From positions 62,001-126,000 of the forward strand of contig JALNXH010000001.1 of assembly GCA_023230455.1 (NCBI GenBank): a stretch of DNA of 64,000 nucleotides. The letters are read 5' to 3'. Position numbers and translations under genes: made by a program. The DNA is from Rhodocyclaceae bacterium. Lineage in GTDB: Bacteria; Pseudomonadota; Gammaproteobacteria; Burkholderiales; Rhodocyclaceae. This document shows positions 10,665-21,309 of this stretch, piece after piece. Within the stretch, counting starts at the first letter, position 1. Each line of letters opens with the position of its first letter. The notes beneath the pieces are model-generated. The model did no database searches. It had not been told where the DNA came from and saw only the letters and a list, made by a program, of their open reading frames with translations.

Positions 10665-11855
10665 ATGCGGCCACGCTTACTTACCGCAGCCCTCGCTACG
10701 ACACTGACACTGCTGCTGGAGGTCGGAACCGCCACGGCCCAGCCGCATTACACCGATGCGGGACCGGAACCGTTGCTGGCCGGGATTTTCGAATCCATCG
10801 AACAGGGCAGCTACGAGAAGGCCTACCAGCAGGTGGACTCGCTGATCAAAGGTTATCCGAACTACCGCCTCGCCCATTTGATCAAGGGCGACCTGCTGCT
10901 GGCACGAACCAAGCCGCTGACCCGTTTCGGCGAAGGCGGCGGCAAGGCCACCGACCGTGTCGCCGACCTGCGCGACGAAGCCCTGGCGCGACTCAAGGCT
11001 TACAAGACCAAACCGCCGGCGGACTATGTGCCGCGCTACCTGGCACAACTCGGGCCGGACCAGAAATACGCGGTCGTGGTGGACACGCAGAAATCTCGCC
11101 TCTATCTGTACCAGAACGACCAGGGCCGACCGCGCTTCATCGCCGACTACTACATCACCCAAGGCAAGCTCGGCGCAGACAAGAAAATGGAAGGCGACAA
11201 ACGTACGCCGATCGGCGTGTATCACGTCACGTCCAGCCTGTCGCGGCAGAAGCTCGGCGATTTCTACGGCAGCGGCGCCTTTCCGATCAACTATCCCAAC
11301 GAGTGGGACAAACGTATGGGCCGCAAAGGCCACGGTATCTGGCTCCACGGCACGCCGTCGGATACCTATTCGCGGCCGCCGCGCGCCTCGGACGGTTGTG
11401 TGGTGCTGACCAACCAGGATCTGGACACGCTTTCGAAGAATCTACAGATCGGCCTGACCCCGGTCATCATCAGCAACAACATCGAATGGCTGTCGCACGA
11501 CGATTGGCAGACCGAACGCACGTCGCTGCTGGCGATGATCGAGGAGTGGCGTCACGATTGGGAAAGCCGCGATATCGAACGTTACGCCCGTCATTATTCG
11601 GCCAAGTTTTCCGGCGATGGACAAAATCTGGCGCAGTGGGTCGAACAAAAACGCAAAGTCAATGCCAGCAAAAGCTGGATCGCCGTCAACACGCGAAACA
11701 TCAGCATGTTCCGCAACCCCGGCAAGGAAGACTACGTCGTTGTGACCTTCGAACAAGATTACAAAAGCAACAACCTGTCGAATGAAATGAAGAAGCGCCA
11801 GTACTGGATCAAGGAAGACGGGCGCTGGAAAATCGTCTCCGAAGGCGCGGCCTGA
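10665..11855 (+). CDS. L,D-transpeptidase (YkuD) with C-terminal Cds6-like domain
   Basis: 396 aa. A signal peptide runs to about residue 26 (TATAQ). A helical TPR-like stretch follows, then the YkuD catalytic domain (about 140-275) with the HGTP and SDGCVVL motifs; Cys245 is the nucleophile. An NTF2-like domain ends the protein (about 290-396, HDWESRDIERYARHYSAKF). The family makes 3-3 crosslinks in peptidoglycan or attaches lipoproteins in the periplasm. The ATG follows the upstream stop by one base, so the pair is very likely one operon. Confidence 0.9.
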   Translation: MRPRLLTAALATTLTLLLEVGTATAQPHYTDAGPEPLLAGIFESIEQGSYEKAYQQVDSLIKGYPNYRLAHLIKGDLLLARTKPLTRFGEGGGKATDRVADLRDEALARLKAYKTKPPADYVPRYLAQLGPDQKYAVVVDTQKSRLYLYQNDQGRPRFIADYYITQGKLGADKKMEGDKRTPIGVYHVTSSLSRQKLGDFYGSGAFPINYPNEWDKRMGRKGHGIWLHGTPSDTYSRPPRASDGCVVLTNQDLDTLSKNLQIGLTPVIISNNIEWLSHDDWQTERTSLLAMIEEWRHDWESRDIERYARHYSAKFSGDGQNLAQWVEQKRKVNASKSWIAVNTRNISMFRNPGKEDYVVVTFEQDYKSNNLSNEMKKRQYWIKEDGRWKIVSEGAA

Positions 11856-11892
11856 TCCCGCGCCTCCATCAACCTACGCTTTCCTTTCCATC

Positions 11893-12462
11893 ATGAAGAA
11901 AACACTCGTTGCGCTTTGCGCCCTGCTGTTCGCATTTTCCACCGCCGCCAGTGCCGCTGGCCCACAGGTCGAAATGAAAACCAACCAGGGCACGATCATC
12001 ATTGAACTTGATCAGGCGAAGGCGCCGAAAACCGTGGAAAACTTTCTCCAGTACGTGAACAGCGGCTTCTACAACGGCACGATCTTCCACCGCGTTATCC
12101 ACGGCTTCATGATCCAGGGCGGCGGCTTCGAGCCGGGAATGAAGGAAAAGGCCACCAAGGCGCCGGTGGTCAATGAAGGCAAGAACGGCTTGAAGAATCG
12201 CGCCGGCACCATCGCCATGGCGCGGACCAACAATCCGAATTCGGCGACCGCGCAATTCTTCATCAATCACTTCGACAATCCAATGCTGGACTACCCCAAG
12301 CCGGATGGTTACGGCTACGCCGTTTTCGGCACGGTGATAAAGGGTATGGAAATCGTTCAAAAAATCGCCGAGGTGCCCACCAAGAATGCGGGCATGTTCG
12401 AGAATGTACCGGTCACTCCCGTCGTCATCGAATCGGTCAAACTGCTGCCCGAATCGAAATAA
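11893..12462 (+). CDS. ppiA: Periplasmic peptidyl-prolyl cis-trans isomerase (cyclophilin A type)
   Basis: 189 aa. A signal peptide (MKKTLVALCALLFAFSTAASA) precedes a complete bacterial cyclophilin domain with GTIFHRVIHGFMIQGGGFEPGM and NSATAQFFINHFDN. It isomerises X-Pro bonds in exported proteins. It is followed 19 bp later by a cytosolic paralogue. Confidence 0.95.
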   Translation: MKKTLVALCALLFAFSTAASAAGPQVEMKTNQGTIIIELDQAKAPKTVENFLQYVNSGFYNGTIFHRVIHGFMIQGGGFEPGMKEKATKAPVVNEGKNGLKNRAGTIAMARTNNPNSATAQFFINHFDNPMLDYPKPDGYGYAVFGTVIKGMEIVQKIAEVPTKNAGMFENVPVTPVVIESVKLLPESK

Positions 12463-12481
12463 CCCTCAGAGGACTTTCCCC

Positions 12482-12973
12482 ATGATCAAACTTCATACAA
12501 ATCACGGCGTCATCGCGCTCGAACTCGATGCCGAAAAGGCGCCCAAGACCGTCCAGAACTTCATCGACTACGTCACTGCCGGCCACTACGACAACACCAT
12601 ATTCCATCGCGTAATCGAGGGCTTCATGATCCAGGGCGGCGGTTTCGAACCCGGCATGAAGCAAAAGCCCACCCGCGACCCGATCGAGAACGAAGCCGAC
12701 AACGGCCTGACGAACGCCGTCGGCACGATCGCCATGGCGCGCACCTCGGAGCCGCACTCGGCCAGCGCGCAGTTTTTCATCAACGTGGCAAACAACGACT
12801 TCCTCAATTTCAAGGCACCTTCGGCCAACGGCTACGGCTACTGCGTTTTCGGCCGCGTGGTCGAAGGCATGGACGTGGTGGAAAAGATCAAGTCGGTGAA
12901 AACCGGACGCAGCGGCTTCCACCAGGACGTACCGGTCGAAGACGTGGTGATCGAACGCGCCGAAGTAGCCTGA
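12482..12973 (+). CDS. ppiB: Cytosolic peptidyl-prolyl cis-trans isomerase (cyclophilin B type)
   Basis: 163 aa with no signal peptide; it starts directly at the first beta strand (MIKLHTNHGVIALELD). Catalytic-site motifs NTIFHRVIEGFMIQGGGFEPGM and SASAQFFINVANNDF are intact. AGAGGA lies at RBS distance. It is about 60 percent identical by eye to the preceding periplasmic copy, so the pair looks like a tandem duplication with one copy exported. Confidence 0.95.
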   Translation: MIKLHTNHGVIALELDAEKAPKTVQNFIDYVTAGHYDNTIFHRVIEGFMIQGGGFEPGMKQKPTRDPIENEADNGLTNAVGTIAMARTSEPHSASAQFFINVANNDFLNFKAPSANGYGYCVFGRVVEGMDVVEKIKSVKTGRSGFHQDVPVEDVVIERAEVA

Positions 12974-12981
12974 TCCCGGAC

Positions 12982-13713
12982 TTGATTCTTTTCATCTCCG
13001 ACCTGCATCTGCATCCGTCGCGGCCGGCCATCACCGAGCTGTTTCACGGTTTCGCTGCCGGCCCGGCCGGCAGCGCCGAAGCGCTCTACATCCTTGGCGA
13101 CCTGTTCGACCACTGGGCCGGCGACGACGATTGCGCCGAGCCTGCCAACGCCAAGGTCTGCACCGCCTTGCGGCGCCTTGGTGAACGTGGAACCGCGGTG
13201 TATTTCATGTCCGGCAACCGCGATCTGCTGGTCGACCGCGGCTTCGCCGCCGCATCAGGTGCGACGCTGATCGACGAACCGCAGGTGGTCGACATCGCCG
13301 GCAGCGACACGTTGCTACTCCACGGCGACATCCTGTGCACCGACGACACGGAATATCAGCGCTATCGCGCCACCGTACGCGACCCTTTGTTCCGGCAATC
13401 GTTTCTGGCCAAACCGCTGACGGAGCGCAAAGCCTTCATCGGCGGATTGCGTGAGCGCAGCGAGAGCGAAAAACGAACCAAAGCGGCCGAGATCATGGAC
13501 GTCAATGCCGACGCCATCGCCGCGGCTTTTCGTCGCCACGGCGTGGCGCGCATGATCCACGGACACACCCATCGTCAGGCACGCCATGTTCACACCGTGG
13601 ATGGCCGCCCCTGTGAGCGCTGGGTGCTTGGCGACTGGCGCGACGACGTCGGCAACTACCTCGAATGCATGTCCGGCGGCTGGAGCTTCCGCTCTTGGCA
13701 CGGCAAAGCTTGA
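12982..13713 (+). CDS. lpxH: UDP-2,3-diacylglucosamine hydrolase LpxH
   Basis: 243 aa calcineurin-like phosphoesterase with the full LpxH metal motifs: FISDLHLHPSRP, LGDLFDHWAGDD, SGNRD, LLHGDILCTDD and HGHTHRQ. It cleaves UDP-2,3-diacylglucosamine to lipid X in lipid A synthesis at the inner membrane. The start is a TTG at 12982, 8 bp after the ppiB stop; no ATG exists near the first strand (ILFISDLH). It closes the cyclophilin operon. Confidence 0.95.
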   Translation: MILFISDLHLHPSRPAITELFHGFAAGPAGSAEALYILGDLFDHWAGDDDCAEPANAKVCTALRRLGERGTAVYFMSGNRDLLVDRGFAAASGATLIDEPQVVDIAGSDTLLLHGDILCTDDTEYQRYRATVRDPLFRQSFLAKPLTERKAFIGGLRERSESEKRTKAAEIMDVNADAIAAAFRRHGVARMIHGHTHRQARHVHTVDGRPCERWVLGDWRDDVGNYLECMSGGWSFRSWHGKA

Positions 13714-13753
13714 CCTACTGCAAGCAATTCCGTAAAGTCGCGCCCAGCGTTTC

Positions 13754-13873
13754 CCAAAGGGGAGTAGCTCCAAGTCGCGGTGTCGTCAGGACGGATGCGA
13801 GAGTATCCCGGTGCCGTGGGTGATCGAAAGATCGCAGCGAGACCTTTGCCGCCAGGCAAAGGTCTTTTCGTTT
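13754..13873 (+). promoter_or_regulatory. yybP-ykoY manganese riboswitch with terminator
   Basis: The segment AAAGGGGAGTAGCTC (13756-13770), the GTCGTCA element near 13782 and GCGAGACCTTTGCC (13837-13850) match the yybP-ykoY aptamer. CAAAGG (13755-13760) can pair with CCTTTG (13843-13848) as stem P1. GACCTTTGCC (13841-13850) can instead pair with GGCAAAGGTC (13855-13864), followed by TTTTCGTTT, a terminator. The two pairings exclude each other, so ligand binding should prevent termination (ON switch). The gene set behind it (TerC/Alx type) is the usual one for this class. Confidence 0.92.
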
Positions 13874-13930
13874 GCAGACCGGCCGGCGTGGCTGAATCGA
13901 TGCAAACGGAAGAAACAAGGAGCTTACATA

Positions 13931-14119
13931 GTGAATACTTTGATCCGTAAAATTTTCCTTTTCCTGATCGGCCGGGCTCATCGCAGCAAGGTCGCGACCT
14001 TTGCCGCCGCACTGATGGCCTTGCTGTTCGCGCAGCGACTGATGGCCCCGACCCAACGCCGGAACGACAACGAACCCGGCCGAACATTCGACGGCGAATA
14101 CCGTCGCATCAAAAACTGA
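13931..14119 (+). CDS. Small membrane peptide under the Mn riboswitch (62 aa)
   Basis: GTG start with AAGGAG nine bases upstream. 62 codons end 7 bp before the TerC start. The peptide has a basic N-terminus (NTLIRKIFLFLIGRAHRSK), a hydrophobic stretch (about 22-36, VATFAAALMALLFAQRL) and a charged tail (RRNDNEPGRTFDGEYRRIKN). It has no resemblance to a known domain. Position and RBS argue for translation. In E. coli a small peptide, MntS, acts in manganese homeostasis; a similar job here is only inference. Confidence 0.65.
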   Translation: MNTLIRKIFLFLIGRAHRSKVATFAAALMALLFAQRLMAPTQRRNDNEPGRTFDGEYRRIKN

Positions 14120-14126
14120 GGTAACC

Positions 14127-15077
14127 ATGATCGAAACCATCGCCACACCGGCCCTCTGGGCAGGCTTTGCCGTCTTTGTCGTCGTCGCCATTGCGATCGA
14201 CCTGCTCGCCCTCGAACGCAAGGGGGCGCATGCGGTCGGCGTGCGCGAGGCGCTGCTCTGGTCGCTGCTCTGGGTCGGCCTTTCGCTGGCGTTCTGCGGC
14301 CTGCTCTGGTACTGGGTCGACATGCAGGCGGGACGCGAGATCGCCGACCAAAAGGCAACCGAATTCCTCACCGGCTACGTGATCGAAAAATCCCTCTCGG
14401 TGGACAATATCTTCGTCTTCCTGATGCTGTTCGGCGCCTTCGCCGTGCCACCGCAGATGCAAAAACGCGCCTTGATCATCGGCGTAATCGGCGCCGTGAT
14501 ATTGCGCGTACTCATGATCCTTCTCGGCGCCTGGCTGCTGGCGAAATTCAGCTGGCTGCTGTATGTCTTCGGCGCCTTCCTGCTATTCACCGGCATGAAA
14601 ATGCTCCTGGTCGCCGAACATGAGCCGGACATCGAGAAGAACCCCATCCTGCACTGGATGCGCGGACATCTGTCGATCACCAAGAACTACGTCGACGGTC
14701 ACCTCACCGTCATACGCGACGGCAAGCGCTGGTTCACCCCGCTGTTCCTGGTCGTCACCCTGATCGGCATCACCGACGTGATTTTTGCGGTGGACAGCAT
14801 TCCGGCCATTTTTGCGATCACCACCGATCCCTTCATCGTCATGACTTCCAACATCTTTGCGGTGCTGGGTTTGCGCGCCCTGTACTTTCTGCTCGCCGAC
14901 ATGGCAGAGCGCTTCCACCTGCTACGCTTCGGCCTGGCCTTCGTGCTCACCTTCATCGGCAGCAAGATGCTGATCGTCGATTTCGTGCATATCCCGGTCG
15001 GCGCCTCGCTCGCCGTGGTGGGCAGCCTCCTCGCCACCTCGATCATCGCCAGCCTGGTGCGGCCGGCGAAAAAATAA
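14127..15077 (+). CDS. alx: TerC/Alx-family membrane protein (probable Mn2+ exporter)
   Basis: 316 aa with eight or nine membrane segments. Family motifs include FLTGYVIEKSLSVDNIFVFLMLF and DVIFAVDSIPAIFAIT, in which the acidic residues of each repeat would bind metal. Length and sequence match the Alx/YkoY branch of TerC. The Mn riboswitch upstream supports manganese efflux or Mn loading of exported enzymes. It probably forms an operon with the small peptide. Confidence 0.9.
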   Translation: MIETIATPALWAGFAVFVVVAIAIDLLALERKGAHAVGVREALLWSLLWVGLSLAFCGLLWYWVDMQAGREIADQKATEFLTGYVIEKSLSVDNIFVFLMLFGAFAVPPQMQKRALIIGVIGAVILRVLMILLGAWLLAKFSWLLYVFGAFLLFTGMKMLLVAEHEPDIEKNPILHWMRGHLSITKNYVDGHLTVIRDGKRWFTPLFLVVTLIGITDVIFAVDSIPAIFAITTDPFIVMTSNIFAVLGLRALYFLLADMAERFHLLRFGLAFVLTFIGSKMLIVDFVHIPVGASLAVVGSLLATSIIASLVRPAKK

Positions 15078-15087
15078 TGCCCGCCTG

Positions 15088-16941
15088 ATGCCTAGCGACA
15101 ATACCGCACTGGAGCTGCTGAACAGCGTATTCGGCTACGGCAGCTTCCGCGGCGAGCAAGCGGCGATCGTCGAGCACATCGCCAACGCCGGCGATGCGTT
15201 GGTACTGATGCCCACCGGCGGCGGCAAGTCGCTCTGTTACCAGCTCCCGGCGCTGATGCGAAGCGGCTGCGGAATCGTCGTTTCGCCCCTGATCGCGCTG
15301 ATGCAGGATCAGGTGGACGCGCTGCTCCAGGCTGGAGTCAAGGCCGCCTTCCTCAATTCCAGCCAGGATTTCGACGCCGTGCGCGACACCGAGCGACGGC
15401 TGATGAGCGGCGACCTCGACCTCCTCTACGTGGCCCCGGAACGCTTGCTCACCGAGCGCTTCCTCGGCCAGCTCGATCAGCTCTACGCTGGCCGGCGCAT
15501 CGCCCTGTTCGCCATCGACGAAGCCCATTGCGTCTCGCAATGGGGCCACGATTTCCGTCCCGAATACATCCAGCTCTCGGCCCTGCACCAGCGTTATCCG
15601 CAGGTGCCGCGCATCGCCCTCACCGCCACCGCCGACGCGCCGACCCGACGCGAGATCATCGCCCGCCTCGGGCTCGACGAAGCGCGGGTTTTCCTCTCCA
15701 GCTTCGACCGCCCGAATATCCGCTACAGCGTGGTCGAACGCGACAACCCGCGCAAGCAGCTACAGGGCTTTCTCGCCGACCACCGCGGCGCAGCCGGCAT
15801 CGTCTACTGCCTGTCGCGCAAGAAGGTGGATGAGACCGCGGTCTGGCTGCGCGAACACGGCTTCAACGCCCTGCCCTACCACGCCGGGCTCGACGCCGAG
15901 ACGCGGCGCGCGCACCAGCAGCGTTTCGTCCGCGACGAGGGCATCGTCATGGTTGCCACCATCGCCTTCGGCATGGGTATCGACAAGCCCGACGTGCGCT
16001 TCGTCGCCCATCTCGATCTGCCGAAAAGCCTGGAAGCCTATTACCAGGAGACCGGCCGCGCCGGCCGCGACGGCGAACCCGCCGAAGCCTGGATGACCTA
16101 CGGCCTCAACGACGTAATGATCCACCGCCAGCGCATCGACGAGTCCGCCGCCGGCGACGAACAGAAGCGCATCGAGCGGCAGAAGCTCGACGCCATGCTG
16201 GCTTACTGCGAAGCGGCGGGCTGCCGGCGCAGCGTGCTGCTGCAGTACTTCGGCGAAGCCGGCGGCGCCTGCGGCAATTGCGATACCTGCGCCGACCCCC
16301 CGGAAATGTGGGACGGCACGGTGGCCGCGCAGAAGCTGCTCTCCGCCGCGATGCGCACCGGCCAGCGTTTCGGCGTGGTGCACTTGATCGACGTGCTGCG
16401 CGGCAAGCGCAACGAAAAGATCGCCCAGTTCAACCACGACGCACTGCCCACCTTCGGCGTCGGCGCCGACATGGACGATGCCGCCTGGCGCGCCGTGGCC
16501 CGGCAACTGCTGGTGAACGGCGTGATCCAGGCCGACGGCGAGCGCTACGGCGCCATCGTTCTTGCCGAAGCCGCCCGCCCCGTACTGAAGGGCGAAACCA
16601 CCCTGATGCTGCGCCGGCGACTGCGCCCAAAAAGCTCAAGGAACTCCGCTAGCCCGACGCGGAATCCATTCAGCGCAGCGCTCGGCGACCTCGCCACCGC
16701 CGACGTGCCGCTGTTCGAAGCCCTGCGCCATTGGCGTGCGGCGCTGGCCAAGGAACAGGGCGTGCCGGCCTACGTGATTCTGCACGACAAGACCCTGCGC
16801 GAAATCGCCGGCCGCCGCCCGGCAACGACCGCCGAACTGCGCAACATCCCCGGCATGGGCGAGGCGAAGGTCAACCGCTACGGCGCCGTCCTGCTCGATG
16901 TGGTCCGCAAAACGCTGAACGCAGCCGCCGCCGGGCCGTGA
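15088..16941 (+). CDS. recQ: ATP-dependent DNA helicase RecQ
   Basis: 617 aa. Superfamily 2 helicase domains carry MPTGGGKSLCYQLPA (Walker A, Lys47), FAIDEAHCVSQWGHDFRPEY (DEAH plus the RecQ aromatic loop) and YYQETGRAGRDGEP (motif VI). Four Cys form the RecQ-Ct zinc site (CEAAGCRR ... CGNCDTC). A winged-helix domain and one C-terminal HRDC domain (about 535-610) follow. It unwinds recombination intermediates. It starts 10 bp after the TerC stop. Confidence 0.98.
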   Translation: MPSDNTALELLNSVFGYGSFRGEQAAIVEHIANAGDALVLMPTGGGKSLCYQLPALMRSGCGIVVSPLIALMQDQVDALLQAGVKAAFLNSSQDFDAVRDTERRLMSGDLDLLYVAPERLLTERFLGQLDQLYAGRRIALFAIDEAHCVSQWGHDFRPEYIQLSALHQRYPQVPRIALTATADAPTRREIIARLGLDEARVFLSSFDRPNIRYSVVERDNPRKQLQGFLADHRGAAGIVYCLSRKKVDETAVWLREHGFNALPYHAGLDAETRRAHQQRFVRDEGIVMVATIAFGMGIDKPDVRFVAHLDLPKSLEAYYQETGRAGRDGEPAEAWMTYGLNDVMIHRQRIDESAAGDEQKRIERQKLDAMLAYCEAAGCRRSVLLQYFGEAGGACGNCDTCADPPEMWDGTVAAQKLLSAAMRTGQRFGVVHLIDVLRGKRNEKIAQFNHDALPTFGVGADMDDAAWRAVARQLLVNGVIQADGERYGAIVLAEAARPVLKGETTLMLRRRLRPKSSRNSASPTRNPFSAALGDLATADVPLFEALRHWRAALAKEQGVPAYVILHDKTLREIAGRRPATTAELRNIPGMGEAKVNRYGAVLLDVVRKTLNAAAAGP

Positions 16942-16963
16942 CCTCGCCAGCCGCCCGCGAGCC

Positions 16964-18109
16964 ATGATCGACCCGCGTACCTTCCTCTTCGTTGCCAACC
17001 TGCTCGGGATGCTCTGCGCCTTGGTGCTGTGGGTGCAGGCCCGCAGCTTTCCCGACGACATCCACGGCCTGCGCGACTGGGCCAAAGCGGTGATCCTGAT
17101 TGGCTTCGCGTCCGGCCTTACCTCCCTGCGCGGCATCCTGCCCGACGTGTTCACGGTGGTGGCCGCCAGCGGCCTGCTGCTGACCGGACAACTCATGCTG
17201 GTGAGAGGACTGCAACGCTATCTGGGGCAAACACCCCATTGGCGCCCGACCCTCGACATCATCGGTGCCATCGTGCTGCTGGTGGCCCTGCTCACCTTCG
17301 CCACCGAAAGCTATCAAGGCCGCCTGTTCGTCATGACCCTGGCCCAGATCGGCCTCTTCTCCTGGGGTGCCTGGCTGGCCTGGCGGACCGAGCCCAAGGG
17401 CTTCGGCAACCGTTTCCTCAGCGCCGCCTTCGGCCTCAGCGTCGCCGTCGCCCTGTGGCGACTCGCCACCCTGCCCGCCGCGGTGAATGAAAGCGACGAC
17501 ATCTTCGACCACAACCTGATCCAGCAGGTGTACCTGGGCACCTTTTCCCTCGGCGTGCTCGGGCTTTCCATCGGCTTCATCCTCCTCGCCAACGAGCGGT
17601 TGAGGGTGGAACTGGAGTTCCTCGCCACCCGCGATCCGATGACCGGCTGCCTCAACCGCCGCGCCTTCTTCGCCCGCGCCAAGGTGGAATGGGCGCGCAG
17701 TCTGCGCTCCGGCCGACCTCTGGCCGTCATCGCCTCGGACATCGATTTTTTCAAGAAGGTGAATGACACCTACGGCCACCACATCGGCGACGCTGTAATC
17801 AAGGACTATGCCCATCGCGCCCAGCAGATGCTGCGCCTGCCCGACACGCTGGCCCGCTTTGGCGGCGAGGAATTCGTCATCCTGCTACCCGACACCGGGA
17901 TGGCCGAAGCAAGAAAGGTAGCCGAACGCATCCGGGGCGAAGTCGAACAACAGCAAGACAAGAAACTCCCCGCCTACACCGTGAGCCTCGGCATCGCCGC
18001 CACCCCGGACCAAAGCGGCCAGGCTACCGACATCGAAGCCCTGATCGCCAAGGCCGATGCGGCGCTGTATCGGGCAAAGCAGGGCGGGAGGAATCGGGTG
18101 GAGGGGTAA
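16964..18109 (+). CDS. Membrane-anchored diguanylate cyclase (GGDEF)
   Basis: 381 aa. Six predicted membrane segments cover about residues 3-210. A GGDEF domain follows (about 215-378) with DPMTGCLNRRAFF, DIDFFKKVNDTYGHHIGD and the active-site signature GGEEF at residues 300-304. An RxxD-type inhibitory site is not evident just before it. It should make cyclic di-GMP from GTP at the membrane. The membrane sensor has no recognisable ligand motif. Confidence 0.93.
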   Translation: MIDPRTFLFVANLLGMLCALVLWVQARSFPDDIHGLRDWAKAVILIGFASGLTSLRGILPDVFTVVAASGLLLTGQLMLVRGLQRYLGQTPHWRPTLDIIGAIVLLVALLTFATESYQGRLFVMTLAQIGLFSWGAWLAWRTEPKGFGNRFLSAAFGLSVAVALWRLATLPAAVNESDDIFDHNLIQQVYLGTFSLGVLGLSIGFILLANERLRVELEFLATRDPMTGCLNRRAFFARAKVEWARSLRSGRPLAVIASDIDFFKKVNDTYGHHIGDAVIKDYAHRAQQMLRLPDTLARFGGEEFVILLPDTGMAEARKVAERIRGEVEQQQDKKLPAYTVSLGIAATPDQSGQATDIEALIAKADAALYRAKQGGRNRVEG

Positions 18110-18158
18110 TCAGCGCGAGGGCCAATGACGGCATCGAATCAGGAATGGCTCCCATACC

Positions 18159-18671
18159 TTAACCCCTATTTCCCAGCACCATCCCACACACCTCCTCCGC
18201 CCCCATCCCCCCGCAGGCACAGGTGACGTGGGCATAGCGCCGGTACAGCGCCTCCCGTTCCGCAAACACCTCCGCCAGGCTCTGCCCAGGCTTGCGTACC
18301 ACGGCGCGGCGGATCAGGTCGCCAGCGCGTGCCTCCAAGGTGGACCGGTCCACGTCGAGATGGACGATGTACGCGACGCCGCGTAATTGTTCCATCTCCT
18401 CACTGCAATAGACGGCACTGCCGCCGGTGGCGATGATGGCGCCGCCCGCCTCGGCAGCGAGGGTCAGGGCCTGGCGCAGGGCGACGGCTTCGAGACAGCG
18501 GAAGCCTTCGCTGCCGTGGCGAGCCAACAGGTCGGCGAGCTCGGCGTTGCCGGCCGCTTCGATCAGGCGGTCGGTGTCGAGGAACAAGCGATCCAGCCGT
18601 TCCGCCAGCAGAGCACCGACGGTGCTCTTGCCAGCGCCGGGCATGCCGATCAGGACGACGATGGGCTTCAT
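18159..18671 (-). CDS. Shikimate kinase-like protein
   Basis: 170 aa P-loop kinase. IGMPGAGKSTVGALLAERL (Walker A), FLDTDRLIE (Asp pair that binds shikimate and Mg), GFRCLEAVAL and ALYRRYA (C-terminal Arg) follow the shikimate kinase order. Two points differ from AroK: the usual GGG of the substrate loop is GGS (ATGGSAV), and the lid reads RRAVVRKPGQS instead of the NPRPLL type. It overlaps the LysR gene by 4 bp (ATGA). It may be a second shikimate kinase or act on another small molecule. Confidence 0.7.
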   Translation of the reverse strand: MKPIVVLIGMPGAGKSTVGALLAERLDRLFLDTDRLIEAAGNAELADLLARHGSEGFRCLEAVALRQALTLAAEAGGAIIATGGSAVYCSEEMEQLRGVAYIVHLDVDRSTLEARAGDLIRRAVVRKPGQSLAEVFAEREALYRRYAHVTCACGGMGAEEVCGMVLGNRG

Positions 18672-19588
18672 GGGGCAGGCCCTCGGTCGCCCGCCTCCCA
18701 ATAGCCCGGCGCCGCATAGCGCGCCTTCAGCTGATCGACGAACAGCCGCAGCCGCAGCGGCATCTGGCGCTGAGGAAACACCGCGTGGATACCCAGCGGC
18801 GGTGCCGCCCAGTCGTCCAGCACCGCCACCAGCCGCCCGGCACGCAGATCGTCGCCGACTTCCCAGAGCGAACGCCAGACCAGTCCGCGACCCTCCAGCG
18901 CCCAGTCGTGCAACACCGAACCGTCGTTGCACTGGAAACGGCCGCCGACCTTGACCGCGCGCACCTCGCCGGATCGCCGCGGATCGGCAAAACTCCAGCC
19001 GGTCTGCTGGTTCAGCGTCAGACATAGATGGCGCGCGAGATCGTCGGGCGTCGCCGGCACGCCGCGCTGCGCCAGATAGTCGGGGCTGCCGACCACCGCG
19101 CGGCGCATGTCGCCGAGACGCACCGCCACCAGACTGGTGTCGGCCAGCGGACCGATACGCACCGCGCAGTCGAAGCCCTCGTTGACCAAATCCACAGTCC
19201 GGTCCGAAAGGTCCAGTGCGACGGTGACTTCCGGATGCTCGTCGAGAAACTGCGCCACATGCGGCGCCACGTGGCGCCGGCCAAAGCCGGCCGGCGCGGA
19301 GACGCGCAGATGGCCACTGGCCTGGACGCTGCCAAGGCTGACCGCGGCCTCGGCATCGGCAAGGGCATTGAGCAGGCGCTGGCAGTCCTCCAGAAACGCG
19401 CTGCCCTCAGGCGTCAGGCTGATGCGGCGGGTGGTCCGCAGCAGCAGCCTGACGCCGAGCCGAGCCTCCAGCGCATCGATGCGCCGCCCCATCATCGCCG
19501 GCGTCACGCCTTCGGCACGTGCAGCCGCACTGAGACTGCCTTTCTGGGCCACGGCGACGAAGGCATCGATCTGCGTCAGCTTGTCCAT
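18668..19588 (-). CDS. LysR-family transcriptional regulator
   Basis: 306 aa with the normal architecture. The N-terminal winged helix has MDKLTQIDAFVAVAQKGSLSAAARAEGVTPAMMGRRIDALE, a variant of the LysR HTH, and the effector domain spans about 90-295. It is divergent from malate synthase (115 bp between the starts) and translationally coupled by a 4-bp overlap to the shikimate-kinase-like gene. Control of either neighbour is plausible but unproven. Confidence 0.92.
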   Translation of the reverse strand: MDKLTQIDAFVAVAQKGSLSAAARAEGVTPAMMGRRIDALEARLGVRLLLRTTRRISLTPEGSAFLEDCQRLLNALADAEAAVSLGSVQASGHLRVSAPAGFGRRHVAPHVAQFLDEHPEVTVALDLSDRTVDLVNEGFDCAVRIGPLADTSLVAVRLGDMRRAVVGSPDYLAQRGVPATPDDLARHLCLTLNQQTGWSFADPRRSGEVRAVKVGGRFQCNDGSVLHDWALEGRGLVWRSLWEVGDDLRAGRLVAVLDDWAAPPLGIHAVFPQRQMPLRLRLFVDQLKARYAAPGYWEAGDRGPAP

Positions 19589-19703
19589 TTAATACTTTCA
19601 ATACAAGATGGTTTGACTCTAGCGGGTATTCCCATACGGATCAACAGTCAATAGACTCGCGCCAGTTTCAAATTTCCGTTGCCACCCTTTTCAGGAGTCC
19701 CCC

Positions 19704-21302
<1,599 letters not shown>

Positions 21303-21309
21303 GCATCAG

